Source: Saccharothrix saharensis (GTDB lineage Bacteria > Actinomycetota > Actinomycetes > Mycobacteriales > Pseudonocardiaceae). From it: DNA of 64,000 nt. Within the stretch, counting starts at the first letter, position 1. Every line of letters starts with the position of its first letter. The stretch is from NCBI RefSeq assembly GCF_006716745.1, contig NZ_VFPP01000001.1, forward strand, positions 2,294,001 through 2,358,000, read 5' to 3'. Below the pieces are notes generated by a model that was not told where the DNA came from, did not search any database, and saw only the letters and a program-made list of their open reading frames with translations. A program made the translations under genes and the position numbers. Shown here one piece after another: positions 40,682 to 49,249 of the stretch.

Positions 40682-42303
40682 GCGATGTCGTGGACGCGGT
40701 GGTCATCGGATCGGGCCCGAACGGGCTGGTGGCGGCGAACCTGCTGGCCGACGCCGGGTGGGACGTGCTGGTGCTGGAGGCGGCCGACGAGCCGGGCGGT
40801 GCGGTGCGGACGGCGGAGTTGACCGAGCCGGGGTTCCGGCACGACCTGTTCAGCGCGTTCTACCCGCTGGGCGCGGCGTCACCGGTGATCGCGGGGTTGG
40901 GGTTGGAGCGGCACGGGCTGCGGTGGCGGCGGGCGCCGGAGGTGCTGGCGCACGTGTTCCCGGACGACCGGGCCGCGGTGCTGTCGCAGGACGTGGACCG
41001 GACGGCGGCGTCGGTCGAGTCGTTCGGCGCGGGTGACGGTGACGTGTGGCGGGCCGAGTTCGCGCGGTGGGAACGGGTCCGGGCGGACCTGATCGAGGCG
41101 TTGATGCGGCCGTTCCCGCCGGTCCGGGCCGGTGCCGGGCTGGTGGGCGCGTTGGGCGCGGGTGAGGCGTTGCGGTTCGCGCGGTCGTTCGTGCAGTCGG
41201 TGCGGGCTTTCGGGGACGAGCGGTTCTCGGGTGAGGGCGCGCCGTTGTTGTTGGCCGGCAACGCGATGCACACCGACCTGGGGCCGGACCAGGCGGGCGG
41301 TGCGGCGTTCGGGTGGTTGCTGTCGATGCTGGGGCAGGACGTCGGGTACCCGGTGCCGGAGGGCGGGGCCGGTGCGCTGACGCGGGCGATGGTGCGGCGG
41401 TTGGGCGGCGTGGTGGAGTGCGGTCGGGCGGTGGACCGGGTGGTCGTGGCCGGTGGGCGCGCGCTGGGGGTCCGTGACGCGGCGGGTGGGTACGTGCGGG
41501 CGCGCAAGGCGGTGCTGGCGGACGTGCCCGCGCCGTCGTTGTACCTCGGGTTGGTGGGGCCGGAGCACCTGCCGGCGCGGTTGGTGTCGGACCTGGACGC
41601 GTTCGAGTGGGACGACGCGACGATCAAGGTGGACTGGGCGTTGAACGGGCCCGTGCCGTGGACGGCGGCGGAGGTGCGCGGTGCGGGGACCGTCCACTTG
41701 GGAGGGGACTTCAACGGGTTGGCCCAGTCCAGCACGGAGATCGCGTGCGGCCGGGTGCCGCGGTTGCCGTTCGTGATCATGGGGCAGATGACGACGACGG
41801 ACCCGACGCGGTCGCCGGAGGGCACGGAGACGGCTTGGGCGTACACGCACGTGCCGCGGGGTGAGCGGTGGTCGGCGGATCGGTTGCGCCGCCGTGCCGA
41901 CCGGGTGGAGCAGGTGATCGAGCAGCACGCGCCGGGGTTCCGCGACCTGATCCGTGCGCGCGTCGTGCAGGGTCCGGAGGACCTGGAGACCCGCAACCGC
42001 AGCCTGGTGGCCGGTTCGATCAACTCGGGCACCGCCGCCATCCACCAGCAGCTGGTGTTCCGCCCGATCCCGGGCCTGGGCCGGGCCGACACCCCGATCG
42101 ACCGCCTCTACCTGACCTCCGCCTCGGCCCACCCCGGCGGCGGCGTCCACGGTGCTTCGGGCGCGAACGCCGCCCGTGCCGCCCTGACCCGCAACGGCCT
42201 GGGCGGCGACGCCTACCGCCTCCTCCTCCACACCCTCCACCACCACCTCTACCCCGAGAGTCGAACGCTCAGGTCCCGAGTGTCGAACCTCCAGGCCCCC
42301 TGA
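40678..42303 (+). CDS. Phytoene desaturase-like FAD-dependent oxidoreductase with repeat-derived C-terminus
   Basis: A 541-residue NAD(P)/FAD oxidoreductase. The dinucleotide loop is VVIGSGPNGLVAANLLADAG (about 8-27), with a second flavin segment LEAADEPGGAVRTAEL and the C-terminal YLTSASAHPGGGVHGASGAN. Such CrtI-like proteins desaturate or isomerise lipids; substrate unknown. The TTG start at 40678 overlaps the SDR stop. The final 15 residues (ESRTLRSRVSNLQAP) and the stop codon are encoded inside a palindromic repeat element, so the native end was probably replaced. Confidence 0.85.
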   Translation: MSDVVDAVVIGSGPNGLVAANLLADAGWDVLVLEAADEPGGAVRTAELTEPGFRHDLFSAFYPLGAASPVIAGLGLERHGLRWRRAPEVLAHVFPDDRAAVLSQDVDRTAASVESFGAGDGDVWRAEFARWERVRADLIEALMRPFPPVRAGAGLVGALGAGEALRFARSFVQSVRAFGDERFSGEGAPLLLAGNAMHTDLGPDQAGGAAFGWLLSMLGQDVGYPVPEGGAGALTRAMVRRLGGVVECGRAVDRVVVAGGRALGVRDAAGGYVRARKAVLADVPAPSLYLGLVGPEHLPARLVSDLDAFEWDDATIKVDWALNGPVPWTAAEVRGAGTVHLGGDFNGLAQSSTEIACGRVPRLPFVIMGQMTTTDPTRSPEGTETAWAYTHVPRGERWSADRLRRRADRVEQVIEQHAPGFRDLIRARVVQGPEDLETRNRSLVAGSINSGTAAIHQQLVFRPIPGLGRADTPIDRLYLTSASAHPGGGVHGASGANAARAALTRNGLGGDAYRLLLHTLHHHLYPESRTLRSRVSNLQAP

Positions 42304-42414
42304 GTTCTACGTTCAGGTCCCCCCGGACGCGCCCCCAGCGTTGAATTCGGGGGTCCTGAGCGTTCGACACTCGGGTCCTGAGCGTTCGACACTCGGGACC
42401 TGGAGGTTCGACAC
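42258..42414. repeat. Composite palindromic intergenic repeat, copy 2
   Basis: A 157-bp element. The left arm has two GTCGAAC units plus a decayed GAGTTCTACG unit; the right arm has one GCGTTGAATTC unit and three GTTCGAC units with CGGGTCCTGAG spacers. Unit number thus differs on the two sides from copy 1. The right end lies 9 bp from the stop of the leftward SRPBCC gene. The left end overlaps the 3' end of the FAD oxidoreductase frame by 46 bp, placing the element between converging genes. Confidence 0.9.
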
Positions 42415-42423
42415 GCGCGGGGG

Positions 42424-42864
42424 TTAGAGGGTGCCGCGGCGGGTGGCTTGGTCGGCGAGGCGGCGCAGGGATTCGCGGTTGCGAGGGGTCAGGAAGAGGG
42501 CTTGGGCCGAGGCCGGGAGGAGGGAGAGGGGGCCCTTGGTGGCCTCTTCGGCCATGGTGACCTCGCAGCCGTCGGCGGTCGGGGCGAGGGTGAAGCGGAT
42601 GCGCGCGGCTCCCAGGGGCCACAGGCGGGCTTCCAGTTCGAGCATCCGGGGTGGGTCGACGTTCAGGACCTTGGTGACGTCCTTGACCGCCACCGGCCAC
42701 GCGCCGACGCTGTGGTGGATCCGCGTGCCGGTGCCCGGCCAGCCCGGGTCGACCTCGCGGATGTGCGCCGCGCCCACCACCCAGCCCGCGTACGACCAGC
42801 CGTCGGCCAGCACCGCGAACACCCGCTCCACCGACGTGGGCACCGCCCAGCGCACCTCGATCAT
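42424..42864 (-). CDS. SRPBCC-family protein
   Basis: A 146-residue START-like domain that binds hydrophobic small molecules: IEVRWAVPTSVERVFAVLAD at the start, GTGTRIHHSVGAWPVAVKDV and a long C-terminal helix NRESLRRLADQAT. It converges on the SDR/FAD oxidoreductase pair; such proteins often accompany lipid-modifying oxidoreductases. The ATG at 42864 is clear. No transmembrane segment. Confidence 0.85.
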   Translation of the reverse strand: MIEVRWAVPTSVERVFAVLADGWSYAGWVVGAAHIREVDPGWPGTGTRIHHSVGAWPVAVKDVTKVLNVDPPRMLELEARLWPLGAARIRFTLAPTADGCEVTMAEEATKGPLSLLPASAQALFLTPRNRESLRRLADQATRRGTL

Positions 42865-42910
42865 GCGCCTCGGATTCCCCGCCCGGACCGGCGGAAACTA
42901 CCCGCCGGGG

Positions 42911-44131
42911 CTACTTCGCCCGGGTGCCCTTCAGCTTCACGAGGTCGGACTCGAACAGGTTGGCGATCACGGCCAGCCCGCCGGGCGTCCCCGGGTCCGG
43001 CCGCGCGATGTAGGACTGCGTCGCCGACGGCCGGCCCACGAGCGAGAACCGCAACGACCCGGTGAGGCTCTTGGTGTCCACCTGGTTGGTGTCCTGGAAC
43101 GCCCGCAGCACGCCGTCACGGGTCAGGTCGCGCTCGCCGCACGCCTTCTCCAGCACCGCCGCGAACGCCACGCCGATCACGTACCCGTGGTCCACCGACC
43201 CGGTCGGCTCCAGGTCCGGGAACTTGCGCGTGAACGCCTCCGCGACCGCGCGCGGCCCCGGCAGGTCGGTCGCGAACGGCGCGATCGGCGACACCACCAG
43301 CACCCGCTTCACCACGGCCGCCGCCGCGGGCGACTCGAGGATCAACGGGTCGTAGCCCGCCGCGTTGACCAGGAACGGCACGTCCCAGCCGAGCCGCTCG
43401 GCGGTGGCCACGGCGGTCGCGGTCTGCTGCGGCGACGTGCTGAGGAACACCGCCTTCGCACCCGCCGCACGCAGCTCGGCGACCTGCGCGGCCACGTCCG
43501 CGACCTCCGGCACGGGCTTGGCGACCAGCTCCATGCCCCACTGCTCGGCGGCGAACGTGCTGCCCTCCAGCGCGTTGCGCCCGTAGTCGCTGTCGACGTA
43601 GACGTGCCCGACGGTGTCACCCTCGCGGATCGCGCCGGACCGCTTCACGTGGTCCAGCCCGTTGATCACGTCGAGGTCGTACGTCGTGCCGACGATCATC
43701 ATGTGCGGGTTGCCGAGCAGGCTCGCCGACCACGACGCGGGCGCGGCGATGGCGCGGGTCTGCATCAGGTCCGGCTCGATGGCCTCGGTCATCGGCGCGC
43801 CGGTGACGTCCATGAACCCGAGCACCTGCGGTTCGAGGTCGAAGTACGCGGTCAACGCCCGGTTCACGTCGTAGCCGTGGTCGGCCTGCCTGAGCTCGAC
43901 CCTGCGCCCGCAGATGCCGCCGCGCTCGTTCAGCTCGCTCAGGAACAGCTCGTAGCCCTTGATCCGGATGAGCGACGTGGCCGAGAACGGTCCCGTCATG
44001 TCGGTGAGCACGCCCAGCGAGATGGTGTCGTCGGTGACGCCGGGGCCGGTCTTGACCGGTGCCTCGTCCGGTGCGCCGCACCCGGCGAGCAGCACGGCGA
44101 GCACGGTCGATCCGACGACGAAGTTGCGCAC
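42911..44131 (-). CDS. Orphan branched-chain amino acid-type substrate-binding lipoprotein
   Basis: A 406-residue type I periplasmic-binding-fold (LivK-like) protein. The signal VRNFVVGSTVLAVLLAGCG gives a lipobox Cys at about residue 18. DTISLGVLTDMTGPFSATSL, DYGRNALEGSTFAAEQWGM and GYDVNRALTAYFDLE are family segments. The GTG at 44131 is preferred over 44146 because GGGAG lies 8 bp before it. No Liv permease or ATPase genes are near, so it either uses a remote transporter or senses a ligand. It is divergent from the LAL regulator. Confidence 0.9.
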   Translation of the reverse strand: MRNFVVGSTVLAVLLAGCGAPDEAPVKTGPGVTDDTISLGVLTDMTGPFSATSLIRIKGYELFLSELNERGGICGRRVELRQADHGYDVNRALTAYFDLEPQVLGFMDVTGAPMTEAIEPDLMQTRAIAAPASWSASLLGNPHMMIVGTTYDLDVINGLDHVKRSGAIREGDTVGHVYVDSDYGRNALEGSTFAAEQWGMELVAKPVPEVADVAAQVAELRAAGAKAVFLSTSPQQTATAVATAERLGWDVPFLVNAAGYDPLILESPAAAAVVKRVLVVSPIAPFATDLPGPRAVAEAFTRKFPDLEPTGSVDHGYVIGVAFAAVLEKACGERDLTRDGVLRAFQDTNQVDTKSLTGSLRFSLVGRPSATQSYIARPDPGTPGGLAVIANLFESDLVKLKGTRAK

Positions 44132-44153
44132 CAACGGGACTCCCACAGCTCAC

Positions 44154-44229
44154 GTTACCGACGGGTAAGGAGTATTGACAGAAGTCACCCGAATCGCCTA
44201 ATCATGTGACATACCGCACGGTCGGTAAC
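44154..44229. promoter_or_regulatory. Divergent promoter with 9-bp inverted repeat and TTGACA box
   Basis: GTTACCGAC at 44154-44162 and GTCGGTAAC at 44221-44229 are perfect complements 58 bp apart. Between them a consensus TTGACA (44175-44180) is followed 18 bp later by TAATCA, a possible rightward promoter. The rest of the 249-bp gap up to the LAL start contains no gene; a second AT-rich patch (TTCTAATACAG near 44331-44341) lies closer to it. Confidence 0.4.
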
Positions 44230-44380
44230 CTTTTCCGCCGCACCGGAAGCGCTCGTTCGCCGTGATTGCCACTCGATCAGCCGCATATCGTCACTGCGCG
44301 GCAGGGGGTGCTCGCACCGGACGATTCGGGTTCTAATACAGGGGCCCGGTCGATCTCCCGCGCGAGTGCCTGGAGTGCGC

Positions 44381-47188
44381 ATGACGCCACCGCGAACCAG
44401 CTCTCCGGTCCTGGTCGGCCGGGGTCGGGAGCTGGCCGCGCTGCTGGGCGCGGTGGCCACCCAGCCGTCGGTGGCGCTGGTGGCGGGCGAGGCCGGCGTC
44501 GGCAAGAGCCGGCTGGTGCGCGAGCTGCTCGGCCGGCCGGAGGTGCGGCCGCTGCGCGTGCTCACCGGGTTCTGCCAGCCGCTGCGCGAGCCGTTCCCGT
44601 ACGGCGCGGTGCTCGACGCGTTGCGCACCGTGGGCGACTGCCTGGACCGAGTGACACTGAGCCCGGTGACGGGTGTGCTGAGGCCGCTGGTGCCGGAACT
44701 CGCGGACCACCTGCCCGACCCGCCCGAACGACCCGACGACCCGCGCCACGAGCGGCACCACCTGTTCCGCGCCGTGCGCGAGCTGCTGTCGGTGCCCGGC
44801 CCGGTCCTGCTGGTGGTCGAGGACCTGCACTGGGCCGACGACGGGTGCCGCCACCTGCTGCGCTTCCTGATGGCCGACCCGCCGCCGAACCTGACCACGC
44901 TGGTCACCTACCGCCGCGAGGACGCGCCCGGCGGCATGCCGCTGGGCAGCGCCTACCGCCCGCCGGCCGGGGTGGCGTCCGTGCTGGTGGAGCTGGCCCC
45001 GCTGGACGTCGACGGCGTGCACGACCTGACCGCCGCGATCCTCGACGTGGACGCCGTGCCCGCCGGGTTCGCCGCCCGGCTGCACGAGCGCACGGCCGGC
45101 ATCCCGTTCGTGGTCGAGGAGATGCTCCGGGCACTGCACGACCCGGACTGGCGGCTGCTGGACGAGGTCGAGGCGCCGGCGCTGCTCCGGGACGCGATGG
45201 CCGAACGCCTGGCGCGGCTGCCCGTCACGGCCCGCCGCGTCGCCGAGGCCGCCGCCGTGCTGGGCGTGCCCGCCGCCGAGCAGCTCCTCGCCGACGTCGC
45301 CGCCGTCACGCCGGAACGGGCCGCCGCCGCGCTCACCCACGCGCTGCACAGCGGCGTGCTGCACGAGACCGCCGACGTCCGCTACGGCTTCCGCCACGCC
45401 CTCGCCCAGCAGGCCGTCTACGACACCCTCACCGGTCCCGAGCGGCAACGCCTGCACCTGCGCGCGCTGCGGGCCCTCGACCACGCCACGCCCCGACCGT
45501 TCATGCAACTGGCCGAGCACAGCCGCCGCGCCGGGCTGCGGCACGACTGGCTGCGGCACGGCGAGGCCGCCGCGGACCGGGCGCTGGAGGTCGGCGACCC
45601 GTCCACCGCCACCCACCTCTACCAGCGGTTGCTGGACGAGGCGTCGCTCACGCCCGCCGACGTCGACCGGCTCGCCGTCAAGCTCGGCCAGGTCGCCCGC
45701 GGTGGGCTCGACCAGCGCGACCCCCGCGCCACGCTGGAACGGCTGCTCGACGACCACCGGCTCTCCACCGCCGCGCGCGGCGAGGTGCGGCTGAACCTCG
45801 GCTTCCTACTGATGCGCCAGTTCGACGGCCCGCGGAACGGGCGCGTGGTCGTCGAGCACGCCATCGGGGAGCTGGCCGCCCGGCCGGACCTCGCCATGCG
45901 GGCGCGGGCCGTGCTCGCCCAGCCGTTCGTCGGCGCGACGCCGTTGGCGGAGCACCTGCGGTGGCTGCGCGAAGTCGAGGCGTTCATCGCGTCGTGCGGG
46001 GACGACCGGGTGCGGTACGCGCTGCTGGCCAACCAGCTCGGGTCGCGGATGTCCACCGGCGACCACACCGTGATGGCGGAGCTGCACCGGTTGCCGGACA
46101 CGGCGGCGGACGTGGCGGTCCGGCGTCATCTGGCGCGGGCGCACTGCAACCTGGCCGACGCGTTCGCCCTGGTCGGCCACTTCGACCTGGCTCGCGACTT
46201 CCTCGACCGGGGGCTGCGGCTCACCGTCGGGGCGGGCGTGCCGTTCACCGAGGGCACCGGCCAGTCCACCCGCATCCACCTCGACTGGTACCGCGGCGAC
46301 TGGGGCACGTTGGCGGACCGGGCCGCCCGGCTGCTGGAGGAGTACCGCGAGATGCTGCCGGTCGCGGGTGAGATCAACCTGGTGCTGGGGTGCCTGGCCT
46401 TGACACGGGGCGAGTGGGACGCGGCCGAGCGGCACCTGGCCGACAGCGGCGTGCGGTCGGTGGAGAACTCGATCACGCCGGTCGCGCTGGGCGGTTTCGC
46501 CGCGTTGACCAGGCTGTGGTCGGAACGCGGCGACCTGACGAGGGCGTGCGCCGAGGCGGACCGGGGGCTGGACCTGGCGCGGCGCAAGGGCGTCTGGGCG
46601 TGGGCGGGCGAACTCGCGCCCGCCGCGGTGGACGCGTTCCGGGCCGCCGGGCGGGTCGAGGACGCGGTCAAGCTGGTGGAGGAGTTCGACGCGGGTCTCG
46701 TCGGCCGGGACGCGCCGTTGGCGCACGTGGCGTTGCGGATGTGCCGGGCGTTCCTGGCGCAGCAGCACGCCGCGCCCCTGCTCCGGGAGGCGCGTCGGGC
46801 AGCCGACGACCTGGGGCTGCGGTACTACTCGGCGGTGCTGTCCGAACGGATCGCGCGGACGGCGTTGGAGCGCGGTGACGACGCGGCGGCGGCCGAGCTG
46901 GGCGAGGTGGCGGCGCGGTTCGACGCGCTGGGTGCGAGCCGTGACGCGGCGAGGTGCCGGCACCTGGTGCGCGGCGCGGGTGTGCCGACGCCGTCACGGC
47001 GCGGTCGGCGCGGGTACGGCAACGCGTTGTCGCCGCGTGAGCGGGACGTGGCGCGGTTGCTGGCGCAGGGGCGGACGAACCGGGAGATCGCCGACGTGCT
47101 GTTCCTGTCGCCGCGCACGGTGGAGCAGCACGTGGCGCGGGTGCTGCGCAAGCTCGGCGTGGCGTCACGGGCGCAGCTGCGGGCCTGA
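44381..47188 (+). CDS. Large ATP-binding LuxR-family (LAL) transcription regulator
   Basis: A 935-residue STAND-type regulator. The ATPase domain has Walker A GEAGVGKS at 36-43 and Walker B VLLVVEDLHWADD (about 145-157). The middle about 400-850 is TPR-like helices (RAVLAQPFVGATPLAEHLRW, AHCNLADAFALVGHFDLARD). The C-terminal LuxR HTH is LSPRERDVARLLAQGRTNRE followed by LSPRTVEQHVARVLRKLGV. ATG at 44381 follows a GGAG site 5 bp before. It may regulate neighbouring metabolic genes; LAL proteins of this size commonly control secondary metabolism. It ends at a strong terminator. Confidence 0.93.
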   Translation: MTPPRTSSPVLVGRGRELAALLGAVATQPSVALVAGEAGVGKSRLVRELLGRPEVRPLRVLTGFCQPLREPFPYGAVLDALRTVGDCLDRVTLSPVTGVLRPLVPELADHLPDPPERPDDPRHERHHLFRAVRELLSVPGPVLLVVEDLHWADDGCRHLLRFLMADPPPNLTTLVTYRREDAPGGMPLGSAYRPPAGVASVLVELAPLDVDGVHDLTAAILDVDAVPAGFAARLHERTAGIPFVVEEMLRALHDPDWRLLDEVEAPALLRDAMAERLARLPVTARRVAEAAAVLGVPAAEQLLADVAAVTPERAAAALTHALHSGVLHETADVRYGFRHALAQQAVYDTLTGPERQRLHLRALRALDHATPRPFMQLAEHSRRAGLRHDWLRHGEAAADRALEVGDPSTATHLYQRLLDEASLTPADVDRLAVKLGQVARGGLDQRDPRATLERLLDDHRLSTAARGEVRLNLGFLLMRQFDGPRNGRVVVEHAIGELAARPDLAMRARAVLAQPFVGATPLAEHLRWLREVEAFIASCGDDRVRYALLANQLGSRMSTGDHTVMAELHRLPDTAADVAVRRHLARAHCNLADAFALVGHFDLARDFLDRGLRLTVGAGVPFTEGTGQSTRIHLDWYRGDWGTLADRAARLLEEYREMLPVAGEINLVLGCLALTRGEWDAAERHLADSGVRSVENSITPVALGGFAALTRLWSERGDLTRACAEADRGLDLARRKGVWAWAGELAPAAVDAFRAAGRVEDAVKLVEEFDAGLVGRDAPLAHVALRMCRAFLAQQHAAPLLREARRAADDLGLRYYSAVLSERIARTALERGDDAAAAELGEVAARFDALGASRDAARCRHLVRGAGVPTPSRRGRRGYGNALSPRERDVARLLAQGRTNREIADVLFLSPRTVEQHVARVLRKLGVASRAQLRA

Positions 47189-47193
47189 GACGC

Positions 47194-47231
47194 CGCGAGG
47201 ACCGGCGGGGTTGGCCCCGTCGGTCCTCGCG
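47194..47231. terminator. Bidirectional terminator between LAL and YCII-LuxR genes
   Basis: CGCGAGGACCGGCGGGG and CCCCGTCGGTCCTCGCG form a 17-bp stem with one mismatch and a 4-nt loop between the two converging genes. Confidence 0.75.
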
Positions 47232-47257
47232 TCACTGCGTCCGACCGGTACGTGCGC

Positions 47258-47806
47258 CTAGAGGTACGAGCGCTGGCCCCACGGCATCGCCGCGGCGAGC
47301 TGGGCCCGCCTGCCGATGTCGAGCTTGCGGTAGATGCGGGTGATGTGGAGTTCGACGGCCCGGGTCGACACCGAGAAGTGCTCGGCGATCTGCCGGTTCG
47401 TCATGCCCTCCAACATCATCAGCGCGATCCGGTGCTCGTGCGGCGTCAACGGCTCGCGCGAGCGCGCTTCGGCGCTCTGCCCATCGCGCGGCCGGACGAT
47501 GCCCGGCACGCGCTCACCTTCCGGCACACCCAGCAGCACGTGCCACTGGCGTATGCGCACCTCCGCGATCGACTGCGATCGCACGTACGGGTCACCGCGC
47601 ACCAGGTCCCGGGCGGCGGCGTCGTCGGGCACCTGCACGATGAGCAGCACGCCGGAACCGTCGGCCCAGGGGCCGGTCCCGACGAGCACTCCCTGCTCGG
47701 CTAACGGACGCCAATATTCCCGGTGTGCGAGATGAATGGATCTCCGCACCTGGCGCGCATCACGAAATGTCAACTCAACGGCGAAAGCCACTGGACTGAT
47801 CCCCAT
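47258..47806 (-). CDS. YCII-domain / LuxR-type HTH fusion protein
   Basis: A 182-residue protein. The first about 95 residues form an alpha/beta barrel of the YCII type (IHLAHREYWRPLAEQGVLVG, GVLLIVQVPDDAAARDLVRG, AEVRIRQWHVLLGV). Residues about 118-180 are a LuxR HTH (LTPHEHRIALMMLEGMTNRQ, ISRTRAVELH-like RAVELHITRIYRKLDIG). A small-molecule or catalytic YCII fold directly joined to an HTH is unusual; the barrel may sense a metabolite. It lacks a receiver domain, so phosphorylation control is not expected. A TTGACA box upstream supports its own promoter. Confidence 0.87.
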   Translation of the reverse strand: MGISPVAFAVELTFRDARQVRRSIHLAHREYWRPLAEQGVLVGTGPWADGSGVLLIVQVPDDAAARDLVRGDPYVRSQSIAEVRIRQWHVLLGVPEGERVPGIVRPRDGQSAEARSREPLTPHEHRIALMMLEGMTNRQIAEHFSVSTRAVELHITRIYRKLDIGRRAQLAAAMPWGQRSYL

Positions 47807-47856
47807 TTCATTCCGCGGCCGACTTTCGCCACATACTCAACTGGGGCGTTCATTTA

Positions 47857-47886
47857 GTGTCAAGTGAGACACATCACAACAGTGAT
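47857..47886. promoter_or_regulatory. Promoter and tandem inverted repeats of the YCII-LuxR gene
   Basis: On the minus strand TTGACA (complement of 47858-47863) lies 52-57 bp before the ATG, a good -35 position. Overlapping it are GTGTC-aagtga-GACAC and ATCAC-aaca-GTGAT. They could be autoregulatory sites. The 98-bp gap is AT-rich and otherwise empty. Confidence 0.4.
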
Positions 47887-47904
47887 ATGGGAACCCGATG
47901 GCCC

Positions 47905-48372
47905 CTATAGCCGCTTTTCGAACCAGTGCTCCGCATAGCGGTCGCTGTTGAACGGGGGCACCTCACGGTAGCCGTGCTTGGCGTACAACGCCCGCGCTTC
48001 GACCAGGTCAGTACGGGTGTCGAGGCGAATGGCCGAAGCGCCAAATGAGACGGCGGCCTCCTCGACCGCGGCGAGCAGCGCCGCGCCGCCGCCGGTGCCG
48101 CGGGCGGCCGGATCGACGAACATCCGCTTCATCTCCGCCGTTTCGCGGTCTACCAGGCGAAACCCGACGCACCCTCGCACCTGCCCGCCGTGCCGGCCGA
48201 CGAAGAACCGGACCAGGTCGTCGGTCGGGTCGTCGGCGATCGCCCGGTCGACCTCCGCCGGCGTGGCGGGCCGCCCGTAGTAGCGGGCGACGATGTCGGC
48301 CAGGTAGGTGCGGATCACCGCGACGGCGGTCGGGCTGTCAACCGGCTCCGGCTGAACGGTCCAGGAACTCAT
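47905..48372 (-). CDS. GNAT family N-acetyltransferase
   Basis: A 155-residue acetyltransferase. The acetyl-CoA loop is VDPAARGTGGGAALLAAVEE, with GCVGFRLVDRETAEMKRMF before it and RTDLVEARALYAKHGYREV after it. The pattern resembles the PhnO/YybD-like group; no substrate can be assigned. The ATG at 48372 is preferred because the frame upstream lacks conserved sequence. It is divergent from the crotonase gene with a 76-bp gap. Confidence 0.87.
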   Translation of the reverse strand: MSSWTVQPEPVDSPTAVAVIRTYLADIVARYYGRPATPAEVDRAIADDPTDDLVRFFVGRHGGQVRGCVGFRLVDRETAEMKRMFVDPAARGTGGGAALLAAVEEAAVSFGASAIRLDTRTDLVEARALYAKHGYREVPPFNSDRYAEHWFEKRL

Positions 48373-48448
48373 CGGCGGATTCTCGCCCCCGCTGGGCCAT
48401 TCGGACACGTGGTTTTCGGCATTCCGGACGCGTGTAAAGTGCGGGCCC

Positions 48449-49234
48449 GTGGCAGCGCAACAGGTCCGGCTGGAGCGGGACGCCGTGGGACTGGCCCTGC
48501 TCACCGTCGACGCTCCCCCGCTGAACCTCTACACCGCCGAGCTGCAGGACCTGCTCGACGCGGCGGTCGAGGACCTGGAGCGACGGCCCGCGCGGGCGTT
48601 GCTGATCCGCTTCGAGGGCAGGGTCGTCAGCGGCGGCGTCGACGTCGGGCTGTTCGCCGCGCAGCAGACGTCCGCGCAGGCCAAGGCACTGCTGGACCAG
48701 ATGCTGGAGCTGACCGACCGGGTGGCCGCGCTGCCGTTCCCGACCGTGTTCGCCGCGCACGGGCTGTGCCTGACGTGGGCGTTCGAGGTCGCGGTGGCGT
48801 GCGACATCGTGCTGGCCGCGCGCCGGGCGACGTTCGGGTTGGTGGAGAAGGTCGTCGGATTGACCCCGACCATGGGCGGCACGCAGCGGCTGGCCGCGCG
48901 GGCGGGCGTGGGTCGGGCCAAGGAGTTCGTGATGACCGGCGAGCGCTACGACGCGGCCACGCTGGAGCGGTGGGGCGTGGTCAACCGGGTGCTGCCGGAC
49001 GAGGGGTTCGACGACGCGGCGCTGGCGTTCACGCAGGCGCTGGCGGCCGGGCCGACGGTGGCGCACGCGGCGACCAAGCGCGTGCTGGCGCACTTCGAGA
49101 GCGGCGGCGTGGCCGAGGCGAACGAGCACGTCACCTCGATCGCGGCCGAGCTGTTCGACACCGAGGACCTGCGCGGCGCGGTGCGGTCGTTCCTGGCCGA
49201 CGGTCCGGGCAAGGCGACGTTCAGCGGTCGTTGA
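48449..49234 (+). CDS. Enoyl-CoA hydratase/isomerase family protein
   Basis: A 261-residue crotonase-fold protein. Oxyanion segments are GRVVSGGVDVGLF and AHGLCLTWAFEVAVACDIVL; ATFGLVEKVVGLTPTMGGTQ carries the family helix, with Glu in LVEKVVG as a possible catalytic acid. It differs from the copy at 14.3 kb in having LTW instead of GGG in the hole, so the reaction may differ. GTG at 48449 starts just inside the conserved region. Confidence 0.83.
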   Translation: MAAQQVRLERDAVGLALLTVDAPPLNLYTAELQDLLDAAVEDLERRPARALLIRFEGRVVSGGVDVGLFAAQQTSAQAKALLDQMLELTDRVAALPFPTVFAAHGLCLTWAFEVAVACDIVLAARRATFGLVEKVVGLTPTMGGTQRLAARAGVGRAKEFVMTGERYDAATLERWGVVNRVLPDEGFDDAALAFTQALAAGPTVAHAATKRVLAHFESGGVAEANEHVTSIAAELFDTEDLRGAVRSFLADGPGKATFSGR

Positions 49235-49249
49235 GCCGCGGGCCGAGGC

